From Pseudomonas sp. LRP2-20 (lineage in GTDB: Bacteria; Pseudomonadota; Gammaproteobacteria; Pseudomonadales; Pseudomonadaceae), in assembly GCF_024349685.1 (NCBI RefSeq), contig NZ_AP025944.1, positions 1,990,001 to 2,054,000 of the forward strand: a stretch of DNA of 64,000 nt, written 5' to 3'. Positions 1 to 9,514 of the stretch are shown piece after piece. Below the pieces are notes generated by a model. The model did no database searches and was not told where the DNA came from. It saw nothing but the letters and a program-made list of their open reading frames with translations. Numbering within the stretch: the first letter of the stretch is position 1; every line of letters begins with the position of its first letter. The translations under genes and the position numbers were made by a program.

Positions 1-2019
1 ACCCGGTGTCGAGCGGGCGACGTCCTGCCCGGCATCGTCGTACCCTGGGGTCACGGTCGCTGCGTAGCGCTTGTTGGTCAGGTTGCGCAGGTCGAGCCAG
101 GTTTGCCAGTCCTGTTTCGGCGAGTCCCAGCCAAGGCGTGCGCCGAGCAGGGCATAGGCATCGGCCTGGTAGCTGTTGGCGTAGTCCACCTGCACCTTCG
201 ACGCCATTTGTGTGTTGACCCCGGCGTAGAAACCGCTCGGCCAGTCGTAGCGCAGTTCGGCCTGGTAGTAGTGCATGGGAATGCCGGGCAGGCGGTTGTC
301 ATCGAACTTGTCGTCGTCGCGGTAATGGAAGTCGCTGAAGGTGTAGGCCTGGCGCAGGCTCAGCCTGCCAGTGCCGGGTTGCTCCCAGAGGATGCTGGCC
401 AGGCCGGCCTCGACGCCCTGGTGCACGGTAGGGCTGGCGTTGAACTCCTTGAACGGCAAGCCTTGCACCACTTCCACGTTCAGCAGCTCATGACGCACGT
501 GGGAGTAGTACCAGGCCAGGTCCCAATGCCCCAGCGCCGAATCGCCGCGGGCGCCCAGCTCCAGGGTGGTGGCGGTCTGGTTCTGCATCTTCATGGGCTG
601 GTTGTTGACCGGCGCACTCCAGACCAGAGACCACGGATGCGGTGGCTCCACTGAACGGCTTAGGTTGCCGAACACCTGCAGGTCCTGGCGAATGTCGTAG
701 CGCAGGCCAACGCGTGGTGCATAGTCCCAGTCATGCTGACTGACCTTGCCACCACTGGCCGGGTAAGTGACCTCGCTTTCACGGCGGGTGTAGATCATCG
801 CAAGGCCCGTGGTCAGCCACAGGTCGGGGATCAGCTCCAGATCGTTGCCCGCATGCAGCACGGTGTCCGAACCCTGGTACGTGAAGTCGCGGGTGCGGGC
901 GCCGACGACATCGTTGACCCGCGAAAACTGCGAGGCGCCACTGTTGGGCAGGTGCTTGGTGGTGCGCCAGCCGACGGTGGTCTTGCTCTCGTGGCCGAAC
1001 AGGGTGTCGCGACGGAAGTAGTTCAGTGTGCCGCTGACATCGGCGTAGGCCACCTTCAGGCGCATGGCGCCCTCGCGCAGGTCCATCGGGTAGTCGTGAT
1101 AGACCAGCCCGGTCTCCAGGCGCGAATCGTCATCGAGGTAGACGGTGGTCTTGTTGCCCACCCAGGTGCTGCCCGGTTGCGGGCGGCTGTCGTTGCGCGA
1201 CAGGTAGCCTGGGTTCGCAGCGCGGGGGTCGTGCTTGATCTGGTGTTTGGTCAGGCGCCCGGCCAGTTCGTTTTCGGTTTCCCGGTAGCGCAGGTAGAAG
1301 CGAGTTTCCAGGTTCGGGTTGAAGCGGTAGCCGACGTTGGCAGCGATACCCTTCGAGCTGCCGCTGCTGTGCGCCTGATAGCCGTCGTACTCCGAGTCTG
1401 TCAGGGCCACGTAGTAGTCGAGGTTGCCAAGCACCTGCCCGGAACTGATCTGCCGGTGCTGGTAGCCGCGGCTGCCGGCTTCATAGCGCACCTGCAGCGG
1501 CGCGGCGTCATAGCCGGTGTGGGTCACGTAGTTGATGGCCCCGCCCAGGGCCAGCGAGCCTTGATCGAAGCCGTTGGCCCCGCGCAGCACTTCGGCACGG
1601 CTCAGCCACAGGGGTTCGAACAGTTCATAGGGCGTGCCGCCCGGGCCGGTCAACGGCAGACCGTCGAACATCGTGTACACCCCGGAGCCATGTGCGCCCG
1701 GCGCACGGTTGATGCCCGAGCCCCGGATCGACAGCTTGATGCCATCGTTGCCTGCCGATTGGGCGAACACGCCGGGCTGATAGGCCAACACATCCTGATT
1801 GCTGGCGACCCGGCCTTGTCCCACCTTTTCCATGTCCACCAGGTTGCTGGCGCCAGGCACTGTCCGCAGGCGTTCGCGGGCGTCGTCCAGTTCGCTTTGC
1901 TCTTCGTCGTTGATCAGCACCTGGCCCAGTTCGACCGCAGGGGCAGCCGTGGTTGGCTGGCTGACGGCGAAGATGGCCAGCAGACCAAGGTATGACGAGA
2001 GGGGTAAAACGGGACGCAT
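1..2019 (-). CDS. TonB-dependent outer-membrane receptor (partial, stop outside window)
   Basis: The first 673 residues of a TonB-dependent receptor are visible; the C-terminal end lies beyond the window edge. ATG at 2019 is followed by a signal peptide (about residues 1-25, ending QPTTA). A plug domain follows at about 50-160, with SIRGSG and a GANGFDQGSLALGGAINYV stretch typical of plugs (VLRGANG... ALGGAINYV). The rest is beta-barrel sequence rich in aromatic and alternating polar residues. There is no N-terminal signalling (STN) domain, so it is unlikely to act in a FecIR-type surface signalling loop. The family imports ferric siderophores, haem, cobalamin or other large ligands with TonB energy; the ligand cannot be read from sequence. 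I found no convincing Fur box in the 148 bases upstream, so iron control is not supported. Family call is firm, substrate unknown. Confidence 0.9.
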   Translation of the reverse strand, partial: MRPVLPLSSYLGLLAIFAVSQPTTAAPAVELGQVLINDEEQSELDDARERLRTVPGASNLVDMEKVGQGRVASNQDVLAYQPGVFAQSAGNDGIKLSIRGSGINRAPGAHGSGVYTMFDGLPLTGPGGTPYELFEPLWLSRAEVLRGANGFDQGSLALGGAINYVTHTGYDAAPLQVRYEAGSRGYQHRQISSGQVLGNLDYYVALTDSEYDGYQAHSSGSSKGIAANVGYRFNPNLETRFYLRYRETENELAGRLTKHQIKHDPRAANPGYLSRNDSRPQPGSTWVGNKTTVYLDDDSRLETGLVYHDYPMDLREGAMRLKVAYADVSGTLNYFRRDTLFGHESKTTVGWRTTKHLPNSGASQFSRVNDVVGARTRDFTYQGSDTVLHAGNDLELIPDLWLTTGLAMIYTRRESEVTYPASGGKVSQHDWDYAPRVGLRYDIRQDLQVFGNLSRSVEPPHPWSLVWSAPVNNQPMKMQNQTATTLELGARGDSALGHWDLAWYYSHVRHELLNVEVVQGLPFKEFNASPTVHQGVEAGLASILWEQPGTGRLSLRQAYTFSDFHYRDDDKFDDNRLPGIPMHYYQAELRYDWPSGFYAGVNTQMASKVQVDYANSYQADAYALLGARLGWDSPKQDWQTWLDLRNLTNKRYAATVTPGYDDAGQDVARSTPG

Positions 2020-2167
2020 CGTACAACTCCAGGCGATAGTCGGATGGACAACGGCGTTGTGACGCACGAAAAGCTGGTCGAAGCACGGCGATAAGAAACT
2101 TTCCTGCGTAGTTCGTGTTGGACGGATGTGTAAGACGGTTCTTTGGCAAGGCGGCTACCAGGCGCAG

Positions 2168-2203
2168 ATAAAAAAACACCCCGCAAGTGCGGGGTGTTTG
2201 TGT
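2168..2203 (-). terminator. Rho-independent terminator of the nuo operon
   Basis: An inverted repeat of CACCCCGC / GCGGGGTG (2177-2196) is followed on the minus strand by a run of T (A run at 2170-2176 on the plus strand). It lies 12 bases beyond the nuoN stop codon. It separates the nuo operon from the downstream receptor gene. Confidence 0.85.
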
Positions 2204-2214
2204 TTCATCTGCAA

Positions 2215-3684
2215 TCAGCCGAGCAGTTGCAGGCCAGCGTGCTGAACCATGTCCAGCAGCGGCTGCGGGTAAACGCCCAGGACGAAGGCGAGAATGGCGA
2301 TGGCCAGCAGCATCACGCCGCCGGTGCGCTGTTCCCACTTCAGCGGGGCGTCGTGGCGACGCAGGTTCGGTTCGACCAGGTACAGGGTGACCATGACGCG
2401 CAGGTAGTAGTACACACCGATGGCGCTACCGATCACCAGCGCACCGACCAGCCACCACAGCTGCGACTCGACGCCGGTGGCAATGATGTAGAACTTGCCG
2501 ATGAAGCCTGCGGTCAGCGGAATACCCGCCAGCGACAGCATCATCACGGTCAGCACCGCAGTCAGGTATGGACGGCGCCAGAACAGGCCGCGGTACTCGT
2601 ACAGTGCGTCGGCGTCACGGCCGGCGTAAGGCGAGGACATCAGGGTGATGACACCGAAGGCACCGAGGCTGGTGATCACGTAGGTGACCAGGTACACGCC
2701 CATGGCCTCCAGGGCCAGGCCCTTGCTGGCGACCAGGGCGATGACCAGGTAGCCGAAGTGGGCGATGGACGAGTAACCGAGCAGGCGCTTGAGGTTGCTC
2801 TGGGTCAGCGCCAGCAGGTTGCCGATGAGGATCGAGGCCACGGCGATCACGCCCAGTACGGTGCTCAGCACACCGCTGCTGGCAGCAGGCGAGAGCATGA
2901 ACAGGCGCACGACCACGGCGAATACCGCAACCTTGCTGGCGGTGGCCAGGAATGCGGCGACTGGCGCCGGAGCACCTTCGTACACGTCCGGGGTCCACAG
3001 GTGGAACGGTACCAGCGACAGCTTGAAGGCCAAACCGACCAGCATCATGCCCAGGCCCAGCTGGGCCAGCAGGCTTGGCATGCTGGTGGCAGCCAGGGCC
3101 TTGCCCAGCTGGTCGAAGGTCAGGCTGCCAGCGTCGGCGTACAGCAGGGCCATGCCGAACAGCAGGAAGGCGGAACCTGCGGCCGACAGCACCATGTACT
3201 TGATGCCGGCTTCCAGCGAGCGCTTGTTGAAGAAGGCATACGCCACCAGGCCATAGACCGGAACCGACAGCAGCTCCAGGCCGATGAACAAGCCGGCCAG
3301 GTGGTTGGCGCTGACCAGCACCAGGCCACCGAGGGCAGACATCAGCAGCAGCAGGTACAGCTCTTCACGGTTGCCCGGGAAGCCCTTGGAGCCTTCGCCG
3401 AGGTAGGCGTGGGCGAGGGTGACGCAGGCCAGCGTGGCGACCAGGATGATCGCCATGTACAGGCAGGCGAACTTGTCGATGGTGATCAGCGAAGTGACCG
3501 CCAGTGGTGCGACCTTCAGCGCCGGCAGGATCGACAGCAGGGCCAGGTTCAGGCCCACGGTGGACAGCAGGAAGGTCTGCGAGTGATTGCGCTTCCAGGC
3601 GATCGCCAGCATCACCACCACCGTGGTGATGGTGGTGATCAGCATCGGCGCCAATGCGATGAAGTGTTGAGTGGTGAATTCCAT
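2215..3684 (-). CDS. nuoN: NADH-quinone oxidoreductase subunit N
   Basis: NuoN is one of the three antiporter-like proton-pumping subunits in the membrane arm of complex I. The 489-residue protein is highly hydrophobic throughout, with the usual polytopic pattern. Conserved charged residues of the channel are visible in [13 protein letters not shown] and in the [14 protein letters not shown] segment (Lys in a membrane helix). I start at ATG 3684 (MEFTTQHF), because a GTG-type extension upstream to 3747 would overlap the nuoM stop and lacks a ribosome site. AAGAG precedes the chosen ATG. It is the last gene of the operon, 7 bases after nuoM, and is followed directly by the terminator. Length fits pseudomonad NuoN. 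Confidence 0.97.
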   Translation of the reverse strand: MEFTTQHFIALAPMLITTITTVVVMLAIAWKRNHSQTFLLSTVGLNLALLSILPALKVAPLAVTSLITIDKFACLYMAIILVATLACVTLAHAYLGEGSKGFPGNREELYLLLLMSALGGLVLVSANHLAGLFIGLELLSVPVYGLVAYAFFNKRSLEAGIKYMVLSAAGSAFLLFGMALLYADAGSLTFDQLGKALAATSMPSLLAQLGLGMMLVGLAFKLSLVPFHLWTPDVYEGAPAPVAAFLATASKVAVFAVVVRLFMLSPAASSGVLSTVLGVIAVASILIGNLLALTQSNLKRLLGYSSIAHFGYLVIALVASKGLALEAMGVYLVTYVITSLGAFGVITLMSSPYAGRDADALYEYRGLFWRRPYLTAVLTVMMLSLAGIPLTAGFIGKFYIIATGVESQLWWLVGALVIGSAIGVYYYLRVMVTLYLVEPNLRRHDAPLKWEQRTGGVMLLAIAILAFVLGVYPQPLLDMVQHAGLQLLG

Positions 3685-3691
3685 AGCGCTC

Positions 3692-5224
3692 TTACCGGGC
3701 CGAAGCGAGTTGAGTGAAAGCGGAACCGAGCCACTGCTGCACACCACTCATGGTGGCGGCAGAGGTGTCGAGGAACGGCTGTGGATACACGCCCAGCAGG
3801 ATCAGCAGCCCGGCAAGGCCGAGGACCATGATCAGCTCGCGACCGTCCATGCCGGCCAGCACGGTGTCGGCCTTGGCCGGGCCGAAGTAGGCGCGGTGGA
3901 TCATGATCAGCGAGTACACCGAACCGAACACCAGGCCGGTGGTGGCGATCACGGTGATCCACGGTACGTGCACGAAGCTGCCGATCAGGATCAGGAACTC
4001 GCCGACGAAGTTGCCGGTGCCTGGCAGGCCCAGCGACGCGGCGGCGAAGAACAGGCTGATGGCCGGCAGGTAGGCGATGCGGTGCCACAGGCCGCCCATC
4101 TGGCGCATGTCACGGGTGTGCAGGCGCTCGTACAGCTGGCCGGACAGGATGAACAGCGCGGCAGCCGACAGGCCGTGGGCCAGCATCTGGATCACCGCGC
4201 CTTGCAGGGCCTGCTGGCTGCCGGAGTAGATACCGATCAGCACGAAGCCCATGTGCGAGACGCTGGAGAAGGCGATCAGGCGCTTGATGTCGGTCTGGGC
4301 GAAGGCCAGGAAGGCACCGTAGAAGATACCGATCAGGCCCAGGGTCATGGCGATCGGCGCGAACTCGGCCGAGGCGTTCGGGAACAGCGGCAGGGCGAAG
4401 CGCAGCAGGCCGTAGGCCGCAGTCTTCAGCAAGATACCAGCCAGGTCCACGGAACCTGCGGTCGGTGCCTGGGCGTGAGCATCAGGCAGCCAGGAGTGGA
4501 ACGGCACCACCGGCAGCTTCACTGCGAAGGCGATGAAGAAGCCCAGCATCAGCAGGTACTCGGTACCGGCCGGCAGCTCGGCCTTGAGCAGGTCGCTGTA
4601 GTTGAAGGTGATTACGCCGGTGTTGGAGTAGTTGACCAGCACCAGGCCCAGGATCGCCACCAGCATGATCAGGCCGCTGGCCTGGGTGAAGATGAAGAAC
4701 TTGGTCGCCGCGTAGATCCGGGTCTTCTTGCCATCTGCCGAGCTGTGACCCCAGAGCGCGATGAGGAAGTACATCGGCACCAGCATCATTTCCCAGAAGA
4801 AGAAGAACAGGAACAGGTCCAGGGCCAGGAACACACCGACCACGCCGCCGAGGATCCACATCAGGTTGAGGTGGAAGAAGCCGACGTGGCGCTGGATCTC
4901 TTTCCAGGAGCACAGCACCGACAGCACACCGAGCAGGCCGGTGAGCAGGATCATCAGCAGCGACAGGCCATCGAGGGCCAGGTGGATGCTGATGCCGAAG
5001 CGCTGGATCCACTGGACTTTGTATTCCAGGGCCCAGGCAGGCTCGCCACCCGGAGCGGGGGCCAGGGTGTAGTCGCCATTGGCCCACAGGTAAAGGCCGA
5101 TGCCGAGCAGCAGGGACATGGTCAGCAGCGCGATCCAGCGCGGCAGGGTGGCGCCGAAGCGCTCACCCAGCCAGCACAGCAGGCCGCCGATGAAGGGGAT
5201 CAGGATCAGCCAAGGCAAAATCAT
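3692..5224 (-). CDS. nuoM: NADH-quinone oxidoreductase subunit M
   Basis: The 510-residue NuoM is an antiporter-like subunit of the complex I membrane arm and pumps protons. The sequence shows family hallmarks: [16 protein letters not shown] with the conserved membrane glutamate near residue 145, [19 protein letters not shown] with the conserved lysine and histidines, and [19 protein letters not shown] 5224 begins MILPWLIL, preceded by AAGGA. It lies 49 bases downstream of nuoL, a slightly longer gap than others in the operon, and 7 bases before nuoN. Nothing is missing. Confidence 0.97.
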   Translation of the reverse strand: MILPWLILIPFIGGLLCWLGERFGATLPRWIALLTMSLLLGIGLYLWANGDYTLAPAPGGEPAWALEYKVQWIQRFGISIHLALDGLSLLMILLTGLLGVLSVLCSWKEIQRHVGFFHLNLMWILGGVVGVFLALDLFLFFFFWEMMLVPMYFLIALWGHSSADGKKTRIYAATKFFIFTQASGLIMLVAILGLVLVNYSNTGVITFNYSDLLKAELPAGTEYLLMLGFFIAFAVKLPVVPFHSWLPDAHAQAPTAGSVDLAGILLKTAAYGLLRFALPLFPNASAEFAPIAMTLGLIGIFYGAFLAFAQTDIKRLIAFSSVSHMGFVLIGIYSGSQQALQGAVIQMLAHGLSAAALFILSGQLYERLHTRDMRQMGGLWHRIAYLPAISLFFAAASLGLPGTGNFVGEFLILIGSFVHVPWITVIATTGLVFGSVYSLIMIHRAYFGPAKADTVLAGMDGRELIMVLGLAGLLILLGVYPQPFLDTSAATMSGVQQWLGSAFTQLASAR

Positions 5225-5273
5225 GACGGGTTGGTTTCCTTTCGCAGAGTCGCAAGGTTCGCAAAGTTCATGG

Positions 5274-7127
5274 TCATACCGCTGCCACTACCACAGCGCC
5301 GAGTACCAGCACTGCGCCAACGGCGATCGAAGCGGTGTACCAGCGCAGCTGGCCGGTCTCGGTCTTGCTCATGGCGACGTTGCCGCCGCGAGCCAGGCGA
5401 GGGATGAGGCCGATGCTGCGGTCAACCGGATCCTTGCGCAGGACGTGGCTGATCAGCAGGTAAGGTTTGACGAACAGCTTGTCGTAGATCCAGTCGAAGC
5501 CCCAGGCGGCGAACCACCAGGCCGACAGGACGCGACCGATGCCACTGTTGGCCACGGCGCTGACGAAGCGGCGCTTGCCGAGGAACAGCAGGGCCGACAG
5601 CAGGATACCGGCGATGGCGATGGCACCCGAGGTGATCTCCAGCGCATGCTTGGCTTCGCCACCGGCGTGGCCGGCGCTTTCCGGCAGCACACCTGCCAGC
5701 GGCGGAGTGATCCAGGCGCCGACGAAGGTCGACAGCACGATCAGCACACCCAGCGGCAGCCAGTGGCTGATGCCGTGGCCAGCGTGGGCTTCGGTCTTCG
5801 CTTCGCCGTGGAAGGCGATGAAGATCAGGCGGAAAGTGTACAGCGAGGTCATGAACGCGCCGACCAGGCCGGCGTACAGCAGGCCAGTGTTACCGCTGGC
5901 GAAGGCTTCCCAGAGGATCTCGTCCTTGGAGTAGAAGCCCACGGTCACGATCGGCAGGGCGGCCAGGGCGGCGCCACCGACCACGAAGCTGGCGTAGGCC
6001 AGCGGCAGTTTCTTCCACAGGCCGCCCATCTTGAAGATGTCCTGCTCGTGGTGGCAGGCAACGATCACCGCACCGGAGGCAAGGAACAGCAGGGCCTTGA
6101 AGAAGGCGTGGGTCATCAGGTGGAAGATCGCCGCGTCCCAGGCACCCACACCCAGAGCGAGGAACATGTAGCCGATCTGGCTCATGGTCGAGTAGGCGAG
6201 GATACGCTTGATGTCGGTCTGCACCAGCGCGGCGAAGCCGGCCAGTACCAGGGTCACGCCACCGACCACGCCGACCAGGTGCAGGATATCCGGCGCCAGC
6301 AGGAACAGGCCGTTGGTACGGGCGATCAGGTAAACGCCCGCGGTCACCATGGTTGCCGCGTGGATCAGTGCCGAAACCGGAGTCGGGCCCGCCATCGCGT
6401 CAGCCAGCCAGGTCTGCAGTGGCAGCTGGGCCGATTTACCGACCGCACCACCCAGCAGCATCAGGGTGGCCAGCACCATCCAGGTGTCGCCCGCCTGGAA
6501 CTTCTGTGGCGCCAGCACCAGCAGCTCCTGCACGTTCAGGGTACCCAGCTGGGCGAACAGGATGAACAGGCCGATGGCCATGAACACGTCGCCGATGCGG
6601 GTGACGATGAACGCCTTGAGTGCCGCGTTACCGTTGTTGCGGTTGCTGTAGTAGAAACCGATCAACAGGTACGAGCACAGGCCCACGCCTTCCCAGCCGA
6701 AGTAGATGAACAGCAGGTTATCGCCGAGGATCAGGAACAGCATGCTGGCGATGAACAGGTTGGTGTACGAGAAGAAGCGCGAGTAGCCGGCTTCGCCACG
6801 CATGTACCAGGACGCGAACAGGTGGATCAGGAAGCCGACACCGGTGACCACGCCGAGCATGGTGACCGACAGGCCGTCCAGGTACAGGGTGAAGTTCGGC
6901 GCGAAGCCGTCCACCGACATCCACTGCCACAGCAGCTGGCTGTACGCGCCGCCCTCAGGCGGGGCGACGTTGAATTGCCAGATGACATAGGCGGCGGTGG
7001 CGGCCGAGAGGCCCACCGAGCCAACGCCGATCAGCGCGGACAGGTTCTCCGAGAACCGCCCGCGCGAGAACGACAGCAGCAGGAAGCCGACGAGGGGGAA
7101 GACGAAAGTCAGGAAGAGAAGGTTCAT
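5274..7127 (-). CDS. nuoL: NADH-quinone oxidoreductase subunit L
   Basis: NuoL is the distal antiporter-like subunit of complex I and carries the long lateral helix along the membrane arm. At 617 residues it has the normal length. Visible motifs include [18 protein letters not shown] with the channel glutamate, [31 protein letters not shown] (core: [17 protein letters not shown]) and [18 protein letters not shown]. The C-terminal part contains the hydrophobic lateral helix segments. ATG 7127 overlaps the nuoK stop by 4 bases, which suggests translational coupling. Confidence 0.97.
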
Positions 7128-7432
7128 CCGCGCATCTCACTGGCAGCATCGATGTCGAGAGTGTGGAAGCGGCGATACAGCTGCAGCAGGATCGCCAGGC
7201 CAATACTGGCCTCGGCGGCTGCCAGGCTGATCACCAGAATGAACATCACCTGGCCGTCGGGCTGGACCCAACGGGCACCGGCGACGATGAACGCCAGGGC
7301 AGAGGCGTTCATCATGACTTCCAGGCTCATGAGCACGAAGAGGATGTTGCGGCGGACCATCAGGCCAACCAGACCTAAGCAGAACAGGATGCCGGCGACT
7401 GCCAGACCATGCTCGAGAGGGATAGCACCCAT
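7124..7432 (-). CDS. nuoK: NADH-quinone oxidoreductase subunit K
   Basis: This 102-residue protein with three membrane helices is NuoK of the complex I membrane arm. It contains the conserved membrane glutamates in [17 protein letters not shown] and a following [17 protein letters not shown] helix, which take part in proton transfer. ATG 7432 lies 3 bases after the nuoJ stop, and its own stop overlaps the nuoL start (ATGA). Length and order match other bacterial nuo operons. Confidence 0.97.
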
Positions 7433-7435
7433 GAT

Positions 7436-7936
7436 TTACTCCTTCGCCTCGTTGCGGCCCAGGTGGAAGGCGGTGACGGCTGCAGCCAGCAGCAGCATCG
7501 ACGCCAGTTCGACCACCAGCAGGTACGGGCCGAACAGGCTGATACCCACTGCTTTCGGGCTGACGGTGGTACCGCTGATGGCCGCGCCGCTTGGCGACAC
7601 GAACAGCACGTACAGCAGCTCCAGCAGCAGCAGGGCGGCCAGGATCACTGGCCCGGCCCAGATGCCGGGCTTGAGCCAGCCCCGCTCCTGGGCGACCGAA
7701 GCCGGCCCGAGGTTGAGCATCATCACCACGAACACGAACAGCACCATGATGGCACCGGCGTAGGCGATCACTTCCAGGGCGCCGGCGAACGGCGCACCCA
7801 GGGCGAAGAAGATCATCGCGACGGAAATCAGCGAGATGATCAGGTAAAGCAAGGCGTGCACGGGGTTGGTGCCAGTCACCACCCGAAGGGTGGAGACCAC
7901 GGCGATCCCGGATGCGAAGTAGAAAGCGAATTCCAT
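7436..7936 (-). CDS. nuoJ: NADH-quinone oxidoreductase subunit J
   Basis: NuoJ is a small hydrophobic subunit of complex I that lies next to the quinone channel (the E-channel). The 166-residue sequence shows five hydrophobic segments and the conserved [19 protein letters not shown] stretch. Start ATG 7936 is 10 bases after the nuoI stop. The C-terminus (LGRNEAKE) is short and charged, as usual. Confidence 0.96.
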   Translation of the reverse strand: MEFAFYFASGIAVVSTLRVVTGTNPVHALLYLIISLISVAMIFFALGAPFAGALEVIAYAGAIMVLFVFVVMMLNLGPASVAQERGWLKPGIWAGPVILAALLLLELLYVLFVSPSGAAISGTTVSPKAVGISLFGPYLLVVELASMLLLAAAVTAFHLGRNEAKE

Positions 7937-7946
7937 CTTTCTGTCC

Positions 7947-8495
7947 TTATGGGAGCAAGCTCTTCACGTTGATCGGCTCGGCTTCGTTCTGTGCAGCGCC
8001 CTTCGGCTTGCCAGCGATCGCCATACCCGCAACACGGTAGAAGTTGTAGTCAGGGTTCTTGCCGGGGCCGGAGATCAGCAGATCTTCTTTCTCGTACACC
8101 AGGTCCTGACGCTTGAACTCGGCCATTTCGAAATCCGGAGTCAGCTGGATCGCGGTGGTCGGGCACGCCTCTTCACACAGGCCGCAGAAGATGCAGCGCG
8201 AGAAGTTGATGCGGAAGAACTCCGGGTACCAGCGGCCGTCCTCGGTCTCGGCCTTCTGCAGCGAGATGCAGCCGACCGGGCAGGCCACCGCGCAGAGGTT
8301 GCACGCTACGCAGCGCTCCTCGCCATCGGGGTCGCGGGTGAGGACGATGCGGCCGCGGTAGCGCGGCGGCAGGTACACGGGTTCTTCGGGGTATTGCAGG
8401 GTGTCGCGCTTGCGGAACCCGTGGGAGAACACCATGACCAGGCTGCGCAGCTGAGTGCCGGTGCCCTTAACGATGTCGCCGATATACTTGAACAT
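7947..8495 (-). CDS. nuoI: NADH-quinone oxidoreductase subunit I (2x[4Fe-4S])
   Basis: NuoI is the ferredoxin-like subunit that carries electrons between the peripheral arm and cluster N2. Two complete 4Fe-4S motifs are present: [12 protein letters not shown] near residue 60 and [12 protein letters not shown] near residue 100. The N-terminus has an amphipathic segment for membrane association, and length (182) is normal. ATG 8495 is 11 bases after the nuoH stop. All eight ligand cysteines are intact. Confidence 0.97.
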   Translation of the reverse strand: MFKYIGDIVKGTGTQLRSLVMVFSHGFRKRDTLQYPEEPVYLPPRYRGRIVLTRDPDGEERCVACNLCAVACPVGCISLQKAETEDGRWYPEFFRINFSRCIFCGLCEEACPTTAIQLTPDFEMAEFKRQDLVYEKEDLLISGPGKNPDYNFYRVAGMAIAGKPKGAAQNEAEPINVKSLLP

Positions 8496-8506
8496 GGGTC
8501 AAATCC

Positions 8507-9514
8507 TCACTGGGCCGCGACGGCTGGCGTGTTGTAGAGCACGATCGCAGCGGTCACCAGCAAATTGATCAGGGTCAGCGGCAGGCAGAACTTCCAGCTG
8601 AAGTCCATCACCTGGTCATAGCGCGGGCGCGGGATCGAAGCGCGCAGCAGGATGAACAGCATGATGAAGAACGCGGTCTTCAGTGCGAACCACAGGAACG
8701 ACAGTTGCGGCAGGATGCCGAACGGGCCGTGCCAGCCGCCGAAGAACAGGGTCACCAGCAGCGCCGAGATGAGGATGATGCCGATGTACTCACCGACGAA
8801 GAACATGCCCCATTTCATGCCGGCATACTCGATGTGGTAGCCGTCGGCCAGTTCCTGTTCCGCTTCTGGCTGGTCGAACGGGTGACGGTGAGTCACGGCG
8901 ACGCCAGCGATGAAGAAGGTGCAGAAGCCGAAGAACTGCGGAATGATGAACCACAGGTTCTGCGCCTGGTATTCAACGATGTCGCGCATGTTGAACGAAC
9001 CCACCTGCACCACCACGCCCATCAGCGCCAGGCCCAGGAACACTTCGTACGACACGGTCTGTGCCGAGGCACGCAAGCTGCCCAGCAGGGCGTACTTGTT
9101 GTTCGACGACCAGCCGGCGAACAGCACCGCGTAGACCGACAGGCCGGCCATGGCGAAGAAGAACAGCAGGCCGATGTTCAGGTCGGCGACGCCCCACAGC
9201 GGGGTGATCGGGATCACGCAGAAGGCGATCAGCAGGGCGCTCATGGCCACTACCGGCGCCAGGGTGAAGATCATGCGATCGACGAAGGGCGGGTTCCAGT
9301 CTTCCTTGAAGAACATCTTCAGCATGTCGGCAGCGATCTGGAACATGCCGAACGGGCCGACGCGGTTCGGACCGTAACGGTCCTGCCACCAGCCCAGCAG
9401 GCGCCGCTCGACGAAGCTGAGCAGTGCGCCGCAGACCACCACGGCGAGCAGGACCACGACAGCCCGGACCACGGTGAGGATCACATCGATCACTTCGGGG
9501 GTGAACCAGCTCAT
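8507..9514 (-). CDS. nuoH: NADH-quinone oxidoreductase subunit H
   Basis: NuoH forms most of the quinone chamber of complex I. The 335-residue polytopic protein shows the conserved loop [22 protein letters not shown] and the [18 protein letters not shown] motif with its acidic cluster. Both are hallmarks of the family. ATG 9514 overlaps the nuoG stop by 4 bases, so the two are likely translationally coupled. Confidence 0.97.
   Translation of the reverse strand: MSWFTPEVIDVILTVVRAVVVLLAVVVCGALLSFVERRLLGWWQDRYGPNRVGPFGMFQIAADMLKMFFKEDWNPPFVDRMIFTLAPVVAMSALLIAFCVIPITPLWGVADLNIGLLFFFAMAGLSVYAVLFAGWSSNNKYALLGSLRASAQTVSYEVFLGLALMGVVVQVGSFNMRDIVEYQAQNLWFIIPQFFGFCTFFIAGVAVTHRHPFDQPEAEQELADGYHIEYAGMKWGMFFVGEYIGIILISALLVTLFFGGWHGPFGILPQLSFLWFALKTAFFIMLFILLRASIPRPRYDQVMDFSWKFCLPLTLINLLVTAAIVLYNTPAVAAQ

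Noticed and set aside
2020-2167. Fur box upstream of the TonB-dependent receptor
   Set aside because: No stretch of the 148 bases matches the Fur consensus well, so iron regulation is not claimed.
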